From NCBI GenBank assembly GCA_910588625.1, contig CAJUQN010000024.1:1-28377 (forward strand): a stretch of DNA of 28,377 nt, written 5' to 3'. Origin of the DNA: an uncultured Oscillospiraceae bacterium. GTDB taxonomy: Bacteria > Bacillota > Clostridia > Oscillospirales > Oscillospiraceae. Shown piece after piece: positions 7,812 through 15,573 of this stretch (position 1 is its first letter; each line of letters starts with the position of its first letter). The position numbers and the translations under genes were made by a program. The notes under the pieces are model-generated. The model made no database searches. It had not been told where the DNA came from and was given only the letters and a program-made list of their open reading frames with translations.

Positions 7812-9335
7812 CTAAGCCTTGTGCCCTCCAATACGACTATTGCGGTCGGCTGCGGTAGCGCCGTCGATCAGGTTCGTTCCCTTCAAAATGGCGTTCTTGC
7901 CGTACTTGCTCTTGATACCCAGCATGGTCTCCTGGAGCTTCCGCTCCTTCGCCAGCTCTGCCTCCTGGGCTTTTCTTTCGGCCTGTGCGGCGGCATAGTC
8001 GGTAAACAAATCCATCTGTTCCATGGCTGGCTCATGTGACACAGCGCTTTCGTCCGTCACCTGATTGGCGGTGAGATTCATGCGCCGGATCAGCAGATCC
8101 TTGTCCACGATGCGGTCATACAGCTCCAAAATCGCCGCCGTGATACGCTTGGAAGAGGCGGTGCGTTCCTCCAGGTTGGCGGTGCCGTGGGCGTGCTTGG
8201 GGACCTGCCGCCCGTAACGGTCTGTCTTGACCTCGCCGTGGTACTGCTTCCGGCGCTGAGAATCGCGCAGGTTGTCAATGTCATAGCCCACGGTGAGGGT
8301 GAGCTGATCTGTCACCAGTCTCTGGCTCACCAGCTCCAGAGCCAGTTGATCCGCCATCTCCCAGGCCACCATCCGGGCCTTATCAAAGGTGTAGGGGCAG
8401 GTGAGCACCTGGCCGGAGCCCACGCTTTTCGTCTCGGGTTTGTACGCCTTGATATCCGCCATGGTCGCCGGCTCATATCCCCAAGCGTGGTCGATCAAGA
8501 GCTCCGCGTTCACGCCGAACATTTTATAGAGCAATTCCTCGTTGTAGTAATCAGTGGATTTTCCGATGGAGCACCGGGCGATATCCCCCATGGTGTACAG
8601 CCCCTGGGCCTCCAGCTTTTTGGCGTAGCCCGGACCCACCCGCCAGAAGTCGGTGAGAGGCCGGTGGTCCCACAGCAGGCGGCGGTAGCTCATCTCATCC
8701 ATCGCCGCAACGCGTACACCGCTTTTGTCCGGCTTGGTGTGCTTGGCCCAGATATCCATGGCCACCTTTGCCAGATACAAGTTCGCGCCGATGCCCGCCG
8801 TGGCAGTGATGCCGGTGGTGTCCAACACGTCCAGCACGATCTTCCGGGCCAGCTCCCGGGGAGTGAGCTTGTAGGTGGGCAGGTAGTTGGTCACGTCCAT
8901 CAGCACTTCGTCGATGGAGTATGCGGAAATGTCAGAAGGAGCCACATACTTCAGATAGACATTATAAATCTTCGTGCTCCATTCGATATAGTGAGCCATC
9001 CTAGGAGGGACCACCAGATAATCCAGGGCCAGCTCCGGGTGGGCCTTCACGTCCGGGTCATGCCAGGAGGAGCCGGTGAGCTGCCGCTTTGGAGCCTTCT
9101 GCTGCCGTTGGGCGTTCACCTCCGCCACCTTCTGTACCACCTCAAACAGACGCGCCCGCCCGGAGATGCCGTAGGCCTTCAGGGAGGGGGTGACCGCCAG
9201 ACAGATGGTTTTATCTGTACGGCTCTTGTCCGCCACCACGAGATTGGTGGTGAGAGGGTCAAGGCTGCGTTCCACGCACTCGACGGAAGCGTAAAAGCTG
9301 CGTAGATCGATGGCCATATACACCCTGTCCTTCAT
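7812..9335 (-). CDS. UmuC-like Y-family DNA polymerase
   Basis: The start is the ATG at 9335, preceded by AGGAGGTGATC, giving 507 residues; a longer frame to 9440 would cover the promoter. Catalytic motifs are present: D10 in MAIDLRSFYASVE and S140-I-D-E143 followed by VLMDV, so all three acidic residues are there. Fingers, thumb and little-finger regions follow, and the C-terminus has the element-type tail KYGKNAILKGTNL...GGHKA. Such enzymes carry out translesion synthesis. It forms an operon with the YolD-like gene and is probably damage-responsive, given the dyad at its promoter. Confidence 0.93.
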   Translation of the reverse strand: MKDRVYMAIDLRSFYASVECVERSLDPLTTNLVVADKSRTDKTICLAVTPSLKAYGISGRARLFEVVQKVAEVNAQRQQKAPKRQLTGSSWHDPDVKAHPELALDYLVVPPRMAHYIEWSTKIYNVYLKYVAPSDISAYSIDEVLMDVTNYLPTYKLTPRELARKIVLDVLDTTGITATAGIGANLYLAKVAMDIWAKHTKPDKSGVRVAAMDEMSYRRLLWDHRPLTDFWRVGPGYAKKLEAQGLYTMGDIARCSIGKSTDYYNEELLYKMFGVNAELLIDHAWGYEPATMADIKAYKPETKSVGSGQVLTCPYTFDKARMVAWEMADQLALELVSQRLVTDQLTLTVGYDIDNLRDSQRRKQYHGEVKTDRYGRQVPKHAHGTANLEERTASSKRITAAILELYDRIVDKDLLIRRMNLTANQVTDESAVSHEPAMEQMDLFTDYAAAQAERKAQEAELAKERKLQETMLGIKSKYGKNAILKGTNLIDGATAADRNSRIGGHKA

Positions 9336-9377
9336 ATCTGGATCACCTCCTGTCTCAGCGTCCCTCAAGCGGTCTTT

Positions 9378-9414
9378 ATTATACACCAAGGAAACCGAAC
9401 TGTCCATATGTTCG
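9378..9414 (-). promoter_or_regulatory. Polymerase promoter with CGAAC/GTTCG dyad
   Basis: On the - strand, TGGACA (9401-9406), 17 bases, then TATAAT (9378-9383). A dyad CGAAC-N9-GTTCG (9396-9414) covers the -35 box. The half-sites equal those of the Gram-positive LexA box, but the usual spacing is four bases; the four-base-spaced reading has only one good half. It is either a degenerate LexA site or the site of another repressor. Confidence 0.5.
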
Positions 9415-9527
9415 ATTAAAAATAGGTGGAACCCCTCCAACTATCCGCCCGGGCCCCGGCATGGTACAATGAGCCTGTATTTCAGGGCGGAGTAAGTTAG
9501 GGCGGAGTAAGCGAGGGAGGAACGGCG

Positions 9528-9605
9528 ATGAAAGGGGTGAAGTCTGCCCTCCGCCGGACCGAAACGGCCTGGAAGAACAAAATATCAAGGACAAGAAGAC
9601 TGTGA
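9528..9605 (+). CDS. Possible 25-residue leader peptide
   Basis: An ATG seven bases after GAGGGAGG opens a basic 25-codon ORF starting MKGVKSALRR. Its stop lies inside the 5' arm of the terminator stem, the geometry expected of a leader peptide. The right-hand element copy conserves the ribosome site and MKG but reads MKGGVLCPPPD, so the peptide sequence is not conserved. Confidence 0.35.
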   Translation: MKGVKSALRRTETAWKNKISRTRRL

Positions 9606-9639
9606 GTTGCCCCTGCGGGGCGGTTCACGGTCCTTTTTT
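9598..9639 (+). terminator. Terminator/attenuator before the JAMM operon
   Basis: GACTGTGAGTTGCCCC (9598-9613) pairs over all 16 positions, counting G-T pairs, with GGGGCGGTTCACGGTC (9617-9632), followed by CTTTTTT. It lies 28 bases before the JAMM-gene ATG and downstream of the -10 box, so it could govern read-through. Confidence 0.8.
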
Positions 9640-9667
9640 GTCCCCAAAAACGAGAGGAGCAAAAATC

Positions 9668-11071
9668 ATGAGTGAGCAGAGCGGATTCCCCTTTGGTGAA
9701 GTGTCCGACGGTGCCGGCTTGGATATCGACGCCATCTTCGGCGGCGCGTCCGGCGGTTCCGGCAGCGTAAACCCCTTTGAGTCGGCGTTGACCCAGCAGC
9801 CCGCGCCCATCCCGCAGGAGGCACCTCAGACAATAGCGCCCCAACCCGTACCCCAGGCGGTTCAGCAGCCCGCGCCGTCTGTGTTCCAGAACGTCCAGCC
9901 CATTCCGCCCGCCCCGGTCCCGGCGGCGCAGCCCGCTCCGGCCCCCGCGCCTGCGGCGGCCCCGGCAGCCCAGCCCCCATTGGATATCGACCCCCTGGCC
10001 GCCGCTATGGCGGAGCAGGAGGCCAAGACTGAACAGAAAGCGGCCAAGTCCCTGTTTGAGAAGGCCCCGGTGTTTCTCTACGGCAGCGCCCGGGAGGACA
10101 TCGCCGACCCCGGCATGACCTTTGAGGAGCTTCGCATCGCCAAGTCGGAGGACTTCCCTGAGCTGGCCGAGGGCAAGAAGGTGTCCTGGACGGTGGAGTA
10201 CGGCAAGACCGTCAAGCCCATCGCAGACCCCAAGGGCACCACCATCGCCTCCGTCAAGAAAGAGATCGAGCTGTCCAAGGCGTTCCTGGACAACCTCAAA
10301 AAGGCCAAGAACAAGAACCCGGACTGCCTGGTGAAGCCCCGTGTCACCGCCCAGAGCAAGGGCATCGCCGCCTATAAGGGCGTGTTCGCCTCATTGGAGG
10401 AGGCCCGGGCGTCGGACAAGGCCATCTGCACCATCCCCGGCGCGGACGGCAGGGTGTACGAGCTGCGCAAAAACGAGCTGGGCGAATTCATCGCTCCCAA
10501 AGACTGCGTGATCGACCTGGAATCGGTCAGGGCCGGGTTTACCCCGGCCCTCCCGCTGGTTCCCATGGAGCTGCTGGCCCAGATCATTTCCTTCTTTCGG
10601 TGCTGCATGACCGGCCCCGAGGAATTTGAGGCACTGGCCCACATCCTCTGGGACAAGCAGGAGCAGGAATTTGTGGTGCGCGTCCCTGAGCAGACGGTGA
10701 CCAAATCCCACATCGACGCCGAGCTGAGCCGGGACGATCTGCCGGAGGAACGCTACCTCCACTATATCGACATCCACAGCCACAACAGCATGGAGGCCAA
10801 GTTCTCCTCTGTGGATGACAACGATGAGCGGGCCACCCGGATCTACATCGTGGTGGGACGACTGGACAAGTTTTTCCCGGATATCACGGTGCGGATGTCC
10901 TGCGGCGGCACCTATCTGACGCTGCCCCCGGGGTGCGTGCTGGAAAGCTTTGGCGCGGTGTTTCCCGCCGAGTGGCGCACTCAGGTGAAGCTGCTGCGCA
11001 GAAGCGTCCCGCCGGTGCTGCGTCCCATGACCGGGACGCCGGGGGAGAAACTCTGGGAGGCTCGCCAATGA
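9668..11071 (+). CDS. JAMM/MPN+ metalloprotease-domain protein (PRTRC-A-like)
   Basis: The start is the ATG after GAGAGGAGC, giving 467 residues. Residues about 35-115 are a Pro/Ala/Gln-rich low-complexity linker; the middle is an unassigned domain. The C-terminal MPN+ domain has the complete JAMM zinc motif H370-S-H372-x7-S380-x2-D383 with upstream glutamates. JAMM enzymes cleave ubiquitin-like isopeptides or process ubiquitin-like and sulfur-carrier proteins. The stop overlaps the ATG of the E1-like gene (ATGA). A JAB protein beside a ThiF protein is the hallmark of the plasmid PRTRC gene set; no ubiquitin-like substrate is visible. Confidence 0.85.
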   Translation: MSEQSGFPFGEVSDGAGLDIDAIFGGASGGSGSVNPFESALTQQPAPIPQEAPQTIAPQPVPQAVQQPAPSVFQNVQPIPPAPVPAAQPAPAPAPAAAPAAQPPLDIDPLAAAMAEQEAKTEQKAAKSLFEKAPVFLYGSAREDIADPGMTFEELRIAKSEDFPELAEGKKVSWTVEYGKTVKPIADPKGTTIASVKKEIELSKAFLDNLKKAKNKNPDCLVKPRVTAQSKGIAAYKGVFASLEEARASDKAICTIPGADGRVYELRKNELGEFIAPKDCVIDLESVRAGFTPALPLVPMELLAQIISFFRCCMTGPEEFEALAHILWDKQEQEFVVRVPEQTVTKSHIDAELSRDDLPEERYLHYIDIHSHNSMEAKFSSVDDNDERATRIYIVVGRLDKFFPDITVRMSCGGTYLTLPPGCVLESFGAVFPAEWRTQVKLLRRSVPPVLRPMTGTPGEKLWEARQ

Positions 11072-11847
11072 AGTTTTCTATGACCCGCCCGGTGAAGATC
11101 GTCATGCTGGGCGCGGGCGGCACAGGAGGCCACATCGCGCCCCACCTGTACCGGCTGCTGTACTCCCTGCGCCGCCCGGTGCGGTTCATCCTCTGCGACG
11201 GCGACGTGGTGGAGGAAAAGAACCTGGTGCGGCAGAACTTTACCCCCGCCGATCTGGGGGAGAACAAGGCCAAAGTGCTGGCGGAGCGGTATTCCGCCGT
11301 GTTCGGCCTGGAGACGGAATATGTACCCTCCTTCGTGGAGGATGAGGATCAGCTTGGCTCCCTGCTGGAACCGGGCTATCTTTGGATGCGCCAGCCCGGC
11401 CACGCTTACAACGTGCGGGTATCGGAGCTGGTGATCCTCATCGGCGCGGTGGACAACAACAAATCCCGGCAGCTGTGCCACCGGATGTTCTACCGGGCCA
11501 CAGAGCTGATTTACATTGACAGCGGCAACGGAGAGTTCACCGGCCAGGTGGTGTGCGGCGTGCGCCGGGGCGGCAAAACCTATTACCCACCCATCGGCAT
11601 CGTCTATCCGGACGTGCTGGTGGAGACGGACAAGTTCCCCACGGAGCTGTCCTGCGCCGAGGCGTCGGTGTCAGCCCCCCAGAGTATGGCGGCCAACATC
11701 ACGGCGGCCACCATTGTGGTGGACATGGTCTACAACATTTTGGCCACGGGCAGCAGCACCGTACGGAAAGTAACCTTTTCCACTCAGACTGTCAACGTGC
11801 GGCCTGAGCTGCAAAAAACAAGTACAAGGAGGAAACAAGCGGCATGA
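11068..11847 (+). CDS. ThiF/E1-like adenylating enzyme (PRTRC ThiF-like)
   Basis: The 259-residue Rossmann protein has the nucleotide loop GAGGTGG (residues 15-21), the acidic CDGDVVEEKNLVRQNF segment, in which Asp and Arg-Gln-Asn match E1/ThiF adenylation sites, and VDNNKSR near 128-134. C196 in ELSCAEAS is a candidate thioester cysteine. Such enzymes adenylate the C-terminus of ubiquitin-like proteins. It overlaps the JAMM gene by four bases and the clamp gene by four, so all three are made together. The ATG at 11068 was chosen for this coupling. Confidence 0.88.
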   Translation: MKFSMTRPVKIVMLGAGGTGGHIAPHLYRLLYSLRRPVRFILCDGDVVEEKNLVRQNFTPADLGENKAKVLAERYSAVFGLETEYVPSFVEDEDQLGSLLEPGYLWMRQPGHAYNVRVSELVILIGAVDNNKSRQLCHRMFYRATELIYIDSGNGEFTGQVVCGVRRGGKTYYPPIGIVYPDVLVETDKFPTELSCAEASVSAPQSMAANITAATIVVDMVYNILATGSSTVRKVTFSTQTVNVRPELQKTSTRRKQAA

Positions 11848-12947
11848 GAACAAGAGTAGACGCGAAAGCGTTCATCCAGGCACTGGACAGGGTGAGCGGC
11901 CTGATCCGCAAATCGGCCATCCCCGTCCTGAACGCCGTGCTGGTTCGGTTCGAGGAGGACCGCTGTACCCTGACCTCCACCAACATAGAAGCCTACCTGT
12001 CCGCGGTGCTGCCCGCCCAGGGGGACGCCTTTGCCTTTTTGCTGGACCGCCCCCGCGAGACCGCCCGGGCCTTCCGGCAGTTTGAGGGCGAATTGGCCCT
12101 GGAGCAGACGGAAACAGGGGAAGGCGACCGGCGGCGGATCAAGCTGGTTCTGTCCTGCGGGCCCCGTTCCGCGGAGCTGCACCCGTTTCTGCCCGAGGAT
12201 TTTCCCCGGTATCCGATCTGGGAAGCGAAGGACAGCTTCACCGCCAACGCCGCCCGGCTGTACGCCCGCGTGGAGCGGGTGAAATACGCTGTGGGGATTC
12301 CTCGTAAAGAGGAGGCCAGGGCCTGCGTGGTCAGCGTGCAGTTCAGCGGGAACCGCGTCTACGCTTTGGACGGCTGCCGCATGGCATGGGATACCGACCC
12401 GGAGCTGGATGTGCCCCGGCCCTTTATGGCAGCCCCAGACGCGCTGGAGCATTTGAAGCTGTTCGGGGATCAGGCGGTCTCCGTCCGGCTGGGGGAGCGG
12501 TACGCCGAGGTGGCCGATGGCGTGACGTCGCTGCTGTTCCGTCTGCCGGAGGGCGAGCTGTTCAAGCTGGACAGCGCCATCCCGGAGCGGTATCAGGTGG
12601 AAGCCCAGGTGTCCCCAGCGGAGTTCCTGGCCGAGCTGAAGTATCTGAAGCGATCCCTGCGGGGAAATCGCGCCCACATGGTGCGCTTCAGCGGCGGCAA
12701 CCTGCTGGCCGAATCCGCGGGAGAGCGGTACGCCACTAAAATCTCGGCCACCGGGTGCGACGGCGTAGAATTTGGGTTCAACCTGGACTACATGGCGGAC
12801 GCCCTGGAGCAGTTTGGCAAGGAACCATCTGTGAAAATGAAAGTAAGCGCCGGTTCCCTTGGCCCGATCATCTTTGAGGCCGATGGCCGGAACGACCACG
12901 CCATGGTGCTGCCTGTGCGGCTGAAAGAAGCCAGCAGGGCCGCGTAA
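11844..12947 (+). CDS. DnaN-like DNA polymerase III beta (sliding clamp)
   Basis: At 367 residues it is the length of a bacterial beta clamp. The N-terminus has the clamp pattern (IRKSAIPVLNAVLVRF, then TSTNIEAYLSA), and the end has the clamp C-terminal strand pattern (GPIIFEADGR, then HAMVLPVRL). Three repeated domains fit the length. It starts within ATGA overlapping the E1-like stop, with GGAGG upstream. Sequence divergence from chromosomal DnaN is evident, so it is an element-specific clamp, perhaps used with the element's Y-family polymerase; that partnership is inference. Confidence 0.85.
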   Translation: MRTRVDAKAFIQALDRVSGLIRKSAIPVLNAVLVRFEEDRCTLTSTNIEAYLSAVLPAQGDAFAFLLDRPRETARAFRQFEGELALEQTETGEGDRRRIKLVLSCGPRSAELHPFLPEDFPRYPIWEAKDSFTANAARLYARVERVKYAVGIPRKEEARACVVSVQFSGNRVYALDGCRMAWDTDPELDVPRPFMAAPDALEHLKLFGDQAVSVRLGERYAEVADGVTSLLFRLPEGELFKLDSAIPERYQVEAQVSPAEFLAELKYLKRSLRGNRAHMVRFSGGNLLAESAGERYATKISATGCDGVEFGFNLDYMADALEQFGKEPSVKMKVSAGSLGPIIFEADGRNDHAMVLPVRLKEASRAA

Positions 12948-12960
12948 AAAGGAGAAAACT

Positions 12961-13434
12961 ATGGATTTCAAAGAATTTAACAGGCTCTACCGCAAGGATA
13001 CTATCTCGTTTTTGATCGCCCTGAACCTGTACCTGGGCTACGGAAGCACCGTACTCAGGGCGGGCTCCAGGGAGGATCTTTCCGGGGCGGCGGCCCTGGA
13101 GATCTCAAGCCTGTTCGCGGAAGAAAAGCGGGATCACATCATCGAAACGGCGCGGAAGCTGGCCGAGATGGAGCCCAACGATTTGATCCCGTACATCTCC
13201 CAGTGCGGCATCCGTGCCGGGGCCAGCAGCTCGGATGAGCCTGGCGTCTGCCCGGTGTGCGGCGGCAGGATCAGGTACGACCACCAAGGCTCCTCGGAGT
13301 GGAACTTCATCCTGACCTGGCAGTGCCTGGACTGTCAGGCCACCGGCGAGGAGAACCACCACCTGGTGTTTGACGCCCACTATAACCTGCATGAGAAGAA
13401 CGGGGATCCCATTCCCCGGAGATATCAGAAATAG
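12961..13434 (+). CDS. Zinc-ribbon hypothetical protein
   Basis: The 157-residue product has a helical N-terminal half (MDFKEFNRLYRKDTISFLIA) and a C-terminal zinc ribbon, CPVCGG followed by a WQCLDC pair about 30 residues later. It lies 13 bases after the clamp gene with AAGGAG before its ATG, so it is in the same operon. A role in nucleic-acid or protein binding is plausible from the ribbon; no family is recognised. Confidence 0.78.
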   Translation: MDFKEFNRLYRKDTISFLIALNLYLGYGSTVLRAGSREDLSGAAALEISSLFAEEKRDHIIETARKLAEMEPNDLIPYISQCGIRAGASSSDEPGVCPVCGGRIRYDHQGSSEWNFILTWQCLDCQATGEENHHLVFDAHYNLHEKNGDPIPRRYQK

Positions 13435-13448
13435 GAGGAGAGCGCACA

Positions 13449-14018
13449 ATGAAAACCGTTTATATCCCCACCGGGACAGAAGTTTCCCATATGAACCTAG
13501 CCACCGGGCATTTGGTGGTAGACGGCAGCCTGACCATCACCGGCACGCTCAAGGCCAAAACCATCGGAGGCCGGGGCTTCGTGGAGGCGGGCACTGTGTC
13601 CGCCGACGGCATCCAGGTGGATGATCTGAAGGCGGTCAGCGTCACCTGCCGGCGGCTGTACGCAAAGCGGGCGGAGGCGTCCCAGATCTTCGCGTCGGAG
13701 GGCATTGACGTGTCCTGTTTCCTGGGCGCGGACCGGGTAGTGACGCCCAAGCTGACCGTGGCTCTCAGCGACATCGACGAGGTGACGGTGGATGAGACTG
13801 TCCACCTGCCGCCGAAAAAGCGGAGCCTGCTCCGCTTCTGGCTGGCGTCCGCCTTGCGGTCGCTGTTGATCAGGCTCACCGCAGATGACGGGAGCCAGGT
13901 AATCGACGCGGAGTATAAGCCCGCAGATGAGCACAAAAATGTATACCAAATCGGAGCCCAGCGCAATGGGTCCGATTTGGAGAGGAGGAGTGGCGAGACA
14001 AATGAGCGTTCGGCGTAG
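13449..14018 (+). CDS. Bactofilin-like polymer-forming protein
   Basis: The 189-residue product consists over about residues 15-115 of short regular turns (GHLVVDGSLTITGTLKAKTI, GTVSADGIQVDDL, LTVALSDIDEVTV), the pattern of a bactofilin right-handed beta-helix that polymerises without nucleotide. A basic segment near 120-140 follows. The last ~25 residues are encoded by the structured repeat at 13946 and are probably not native. AGGAGGAG precedes the ATG. Bactofilins act as scaffolds at the membrane; the role here is unknown. Confidence 0.7.
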   Translation: MKTVYIPTGTEVSHMNLATGHLVVDGSLTITGTLKAKTIGGRGFVEAGTVSADGIQVDDLKAVSVTCRRLYAKRAEASQIFASEGIDVSCFLGADRVVTPKLTVALSDIDEVTVDETVHLPPKKRSLLRFWLASALRSLLIRLTADDGSQVIDAEYKPADEHKNVYQIGAQRNGSDLERRSGETNERSA

Positions 14019-14065
14019 CCGGAAGCAAAGGATGTGAAGCCTATGACAACGAGGCTGCGGGCGAA
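13946..14065 (+). repeat. Structured repeat, copy A
   Basis: Three hairpins lie in a row. The first is CCAAATCGGA...TCCGATTTGG (13946-13980) with an inner CCCA/TGGG. The conserved AGAGGAGGAG follows, then a TTCGGC-GTA-GCCGGAA hairpin and an AGCC...GGCT hairpin. Copy B at 18534 has the same layout on the same strand. The arms of the first stem differ between copies yet still pair, while the loop (CCCAGCG) and the downstream flank are conserved. The copy supplies the bactofilin-like gene's 3' end. Confidence 0.7.
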
Positions 14066-14123
14066 CCAAGGGACAGGGAGCGGCCGCTTCCTGTCCTCCC
14101 ATTACATCGAGGAGGTCAAGAAA

Positions 14124-14573
14124 ATGTCCCACAAATCACAGGAAAGGAATATGCGCAGGCTGGCCGGGCTGCTGGGCCAGGAGCTGAGCTATATCTGGGG
14201 CGGGAAAGAGAGCGGCCCCAACGGCGCGAAGAAGCAATTTTTGAATACGGGCCGGACATTCCTCCGGGCGCTGGGCAAAGACCTGGGCCTGCGGGACGCC
14301 GAGGCGCACTCTAATCCCGGCGGCATCGCCGTGCCTGGGGACTGCTCCCTGATCGGGATGTGGCAGACCAACGGGCTGTATGTCCATCTGTCCCAGCCCT
14401 GCTGCGACCGGGAGCGGGTGCTGCTCTACCGCACCGTCCGCCACAGCAAAGACTACACCGGCGGGCGGAATCTGTATCTCACCCGCCGGGATCTGGCGGA
14501 GATGAGCTATCCCGACCTGCTGTTCCTTCTGGCGTCGGTGCGGGAGGAGGGCGCCCATGAGCGGGCAGCCTGA
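14124..14573 (+). CDS. Hypothetical protein of the JAMM/E1 operon
   Basis: The start is the ATG at 14124 after GAGGAGG, giving 149 residues; a longer frame from 14034 would begin inside structured repeat A. The N-terminus is basic and helical (MSHKSQERNMRRLAGLLGQE), followed by strands (GDCSLIGMWQTNGLYVHLSQ, RVLLYRTVRH) and a KDYTGGRN motif. No catalytic motif or family is recognised. It overlaps the methylase gene by 17 bases. Confidence 0.75.
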   Translation: MSHKSQERNMRRLAGLLGQELSYIWGGKESGPNGAKKQFLNTGRTFLRALGKDLGLRDAEAHSNPGGIAVPGDCSLIGMWQTNGLYVHLSQPCCDRERVLLYRTVRHSKDYTGGRNLYLTRRDLAEMSYPDLLFLLASVREEGAHERAA

Positions 14574-15573
14574 CGTATCTCAGGCCGGACAGCGCAGCTA
14601 TGCCCTGGAGAGGCTGCGGGGGCTTCAAAGTGAAGTCCCCCAGCTCACCCAGGCCATGGTGCTGTGCCGGGCCAGGGTGGAGCAGCACCGAAACACCGAC
14701 CTTGCCGCCGCCCGGGACGAGTACAATGATTTGCAAAATGCCCGGAAGCGGCTCGCTGAGGCGTTGGGCGAGGTCCAGCTTTTGCTGATGGAGGTGGAGG
14801 AATACCATCTGGCCGCCAACGCGGGACAGCTGAAGGAGGGCCTGCTGGGCTTTGACCTGCTGAGCAATACCTACCGCCCGGTATACGACGCGCTGAACGG
14901 CTTTGCCGCCCGGCTTCCCGTGGACGGAACTACCAACGCCCAAGTGGTGGGGCGGCTGATGAACAACATTAAAATGGGCTATTACCCCACCGACCCGGAC
15001 AACATCTCGCTGATTTTGAAGGGCGTCCAGTTCCCGGAGGGTGTCACCACCAACCTGCTGGACCCCTGCTGCGGCTGCGGAAAGGCTCTGCGGCAGATGG
15101 CCGACGGGAACAACTGCTACACCTACGGCGTGGAGCTGGACGGGGCCCGGGCCGATGAGGCACAGACCCGGCTCCATCGGGTGGGCTTCGGCAGCTTCTT
15201 TTTCAGCCAGGTCAGCGCCAACGCCTTTCATCTGCTGTTTCTCAACCCGCCCTACCTGTCCGTCCTCAATGAGAGCGGCGGCCGGGCGCGGCACGAGAAG
15301 CGGTTCCTCATCGAAAGTCTGGGCACGCTTGCCCTGGGCGGGCTGCTGGTGTATGTGATCCCCTATTACCGGCTCACGCCGGATATTTGCCGGGTACTGA
15401 CGGACAATTTTGAAAACCTGAGCCTGTGGCGGTTTACCGATGCCGAGTTCAAAAAGTTCAAGCAGGCGGCCATCCGTGTACTTCCTTTCTGGACGCAAAA
15501 AAAGACCGTGACCGCCCCCATGGGCAATTCACAGTCTTCATGGTCCGTATTTTGTTCTTCCAGGCCGTGTTAG
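14557..15573 (+). CDS. DNA N6-adenine-type methyltransferase (DUF6094-like), 3' end replaced
   Basis: The product has a helical N-terminal region (about 1-110), a SAM-binding motif LLDPCCGCGKAL and the catalytic LFLNPPYLS (NPPY) of N6-adenine or N4-cytosine methylases, then a strand and helix region to about residue 310. The last ~25 residues come from the right inverted leader element, so the native C-terminus is lost. GGAGGAGG precedes the ATG. The core catalytic motifs remain, but whether the truncated protein is active is uncertain. A DUF6094-like assignment fits the context and motif order. Confidence 0.82.
   Translation: MSGQPDVSQAGQRSYALERLRGLQSEVPQLTQAMVLCRARVEQHRNTDLAAARDEYNDLQNARKRLAEALGEVQLLLMEVEEYHLAANAGQLKEGLLGFDLLSNTYRPVYDALNGFAARLPVDGTTNAQVVGRLMNNIKMGYYPTDPDNISLILKGVQFPEGVTTNLLDPCCGCGKALRQMADGNNCYTYGVELDGARADEAQTRLHRVGFGSFFFSQVSANAFHLLFLNPPYLSVLNESGGRARHEKRFLIESLGTLALGGLLVYVIPYYRLTPDICRVLTDNFENLSLWRFTDAEFKKFKQAAIRVLPFWTQKKTVTAPMGNSQSSWSVFCSSRPC

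Larger units (their letters stand above)
9425..9640 (+). repeat. Left copy of inverted ~215-bp leader-RNA element
   Basis: The element matches 15496-15708 in inverted orientation; 64 bases (9474-9537 versus 15596-15659) are identical. In order it holds a GGTGGAACCCCTCCAAC near-palindrome, a -10-like TACAAT (9465-9470, no clear -35), two copies of GGCGGAGTAAG (from 9486 and 9501), a strong GAGGGAGG ribosome site, a short ORF and an intrinsic terminator. CTCCGCC (9549-9555) can pair with either GGCGGAG copy, and CCTCC with the ribosome site. The layout looks like an attenuating 5' leader of the following operon. Confidence 0.75.

Noticed and set aside
8187..9305. Long + strand frame opposite the polymerase
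   Set aside because: The polymerase motifs are on the - strand and the + frame has no ribosome site.
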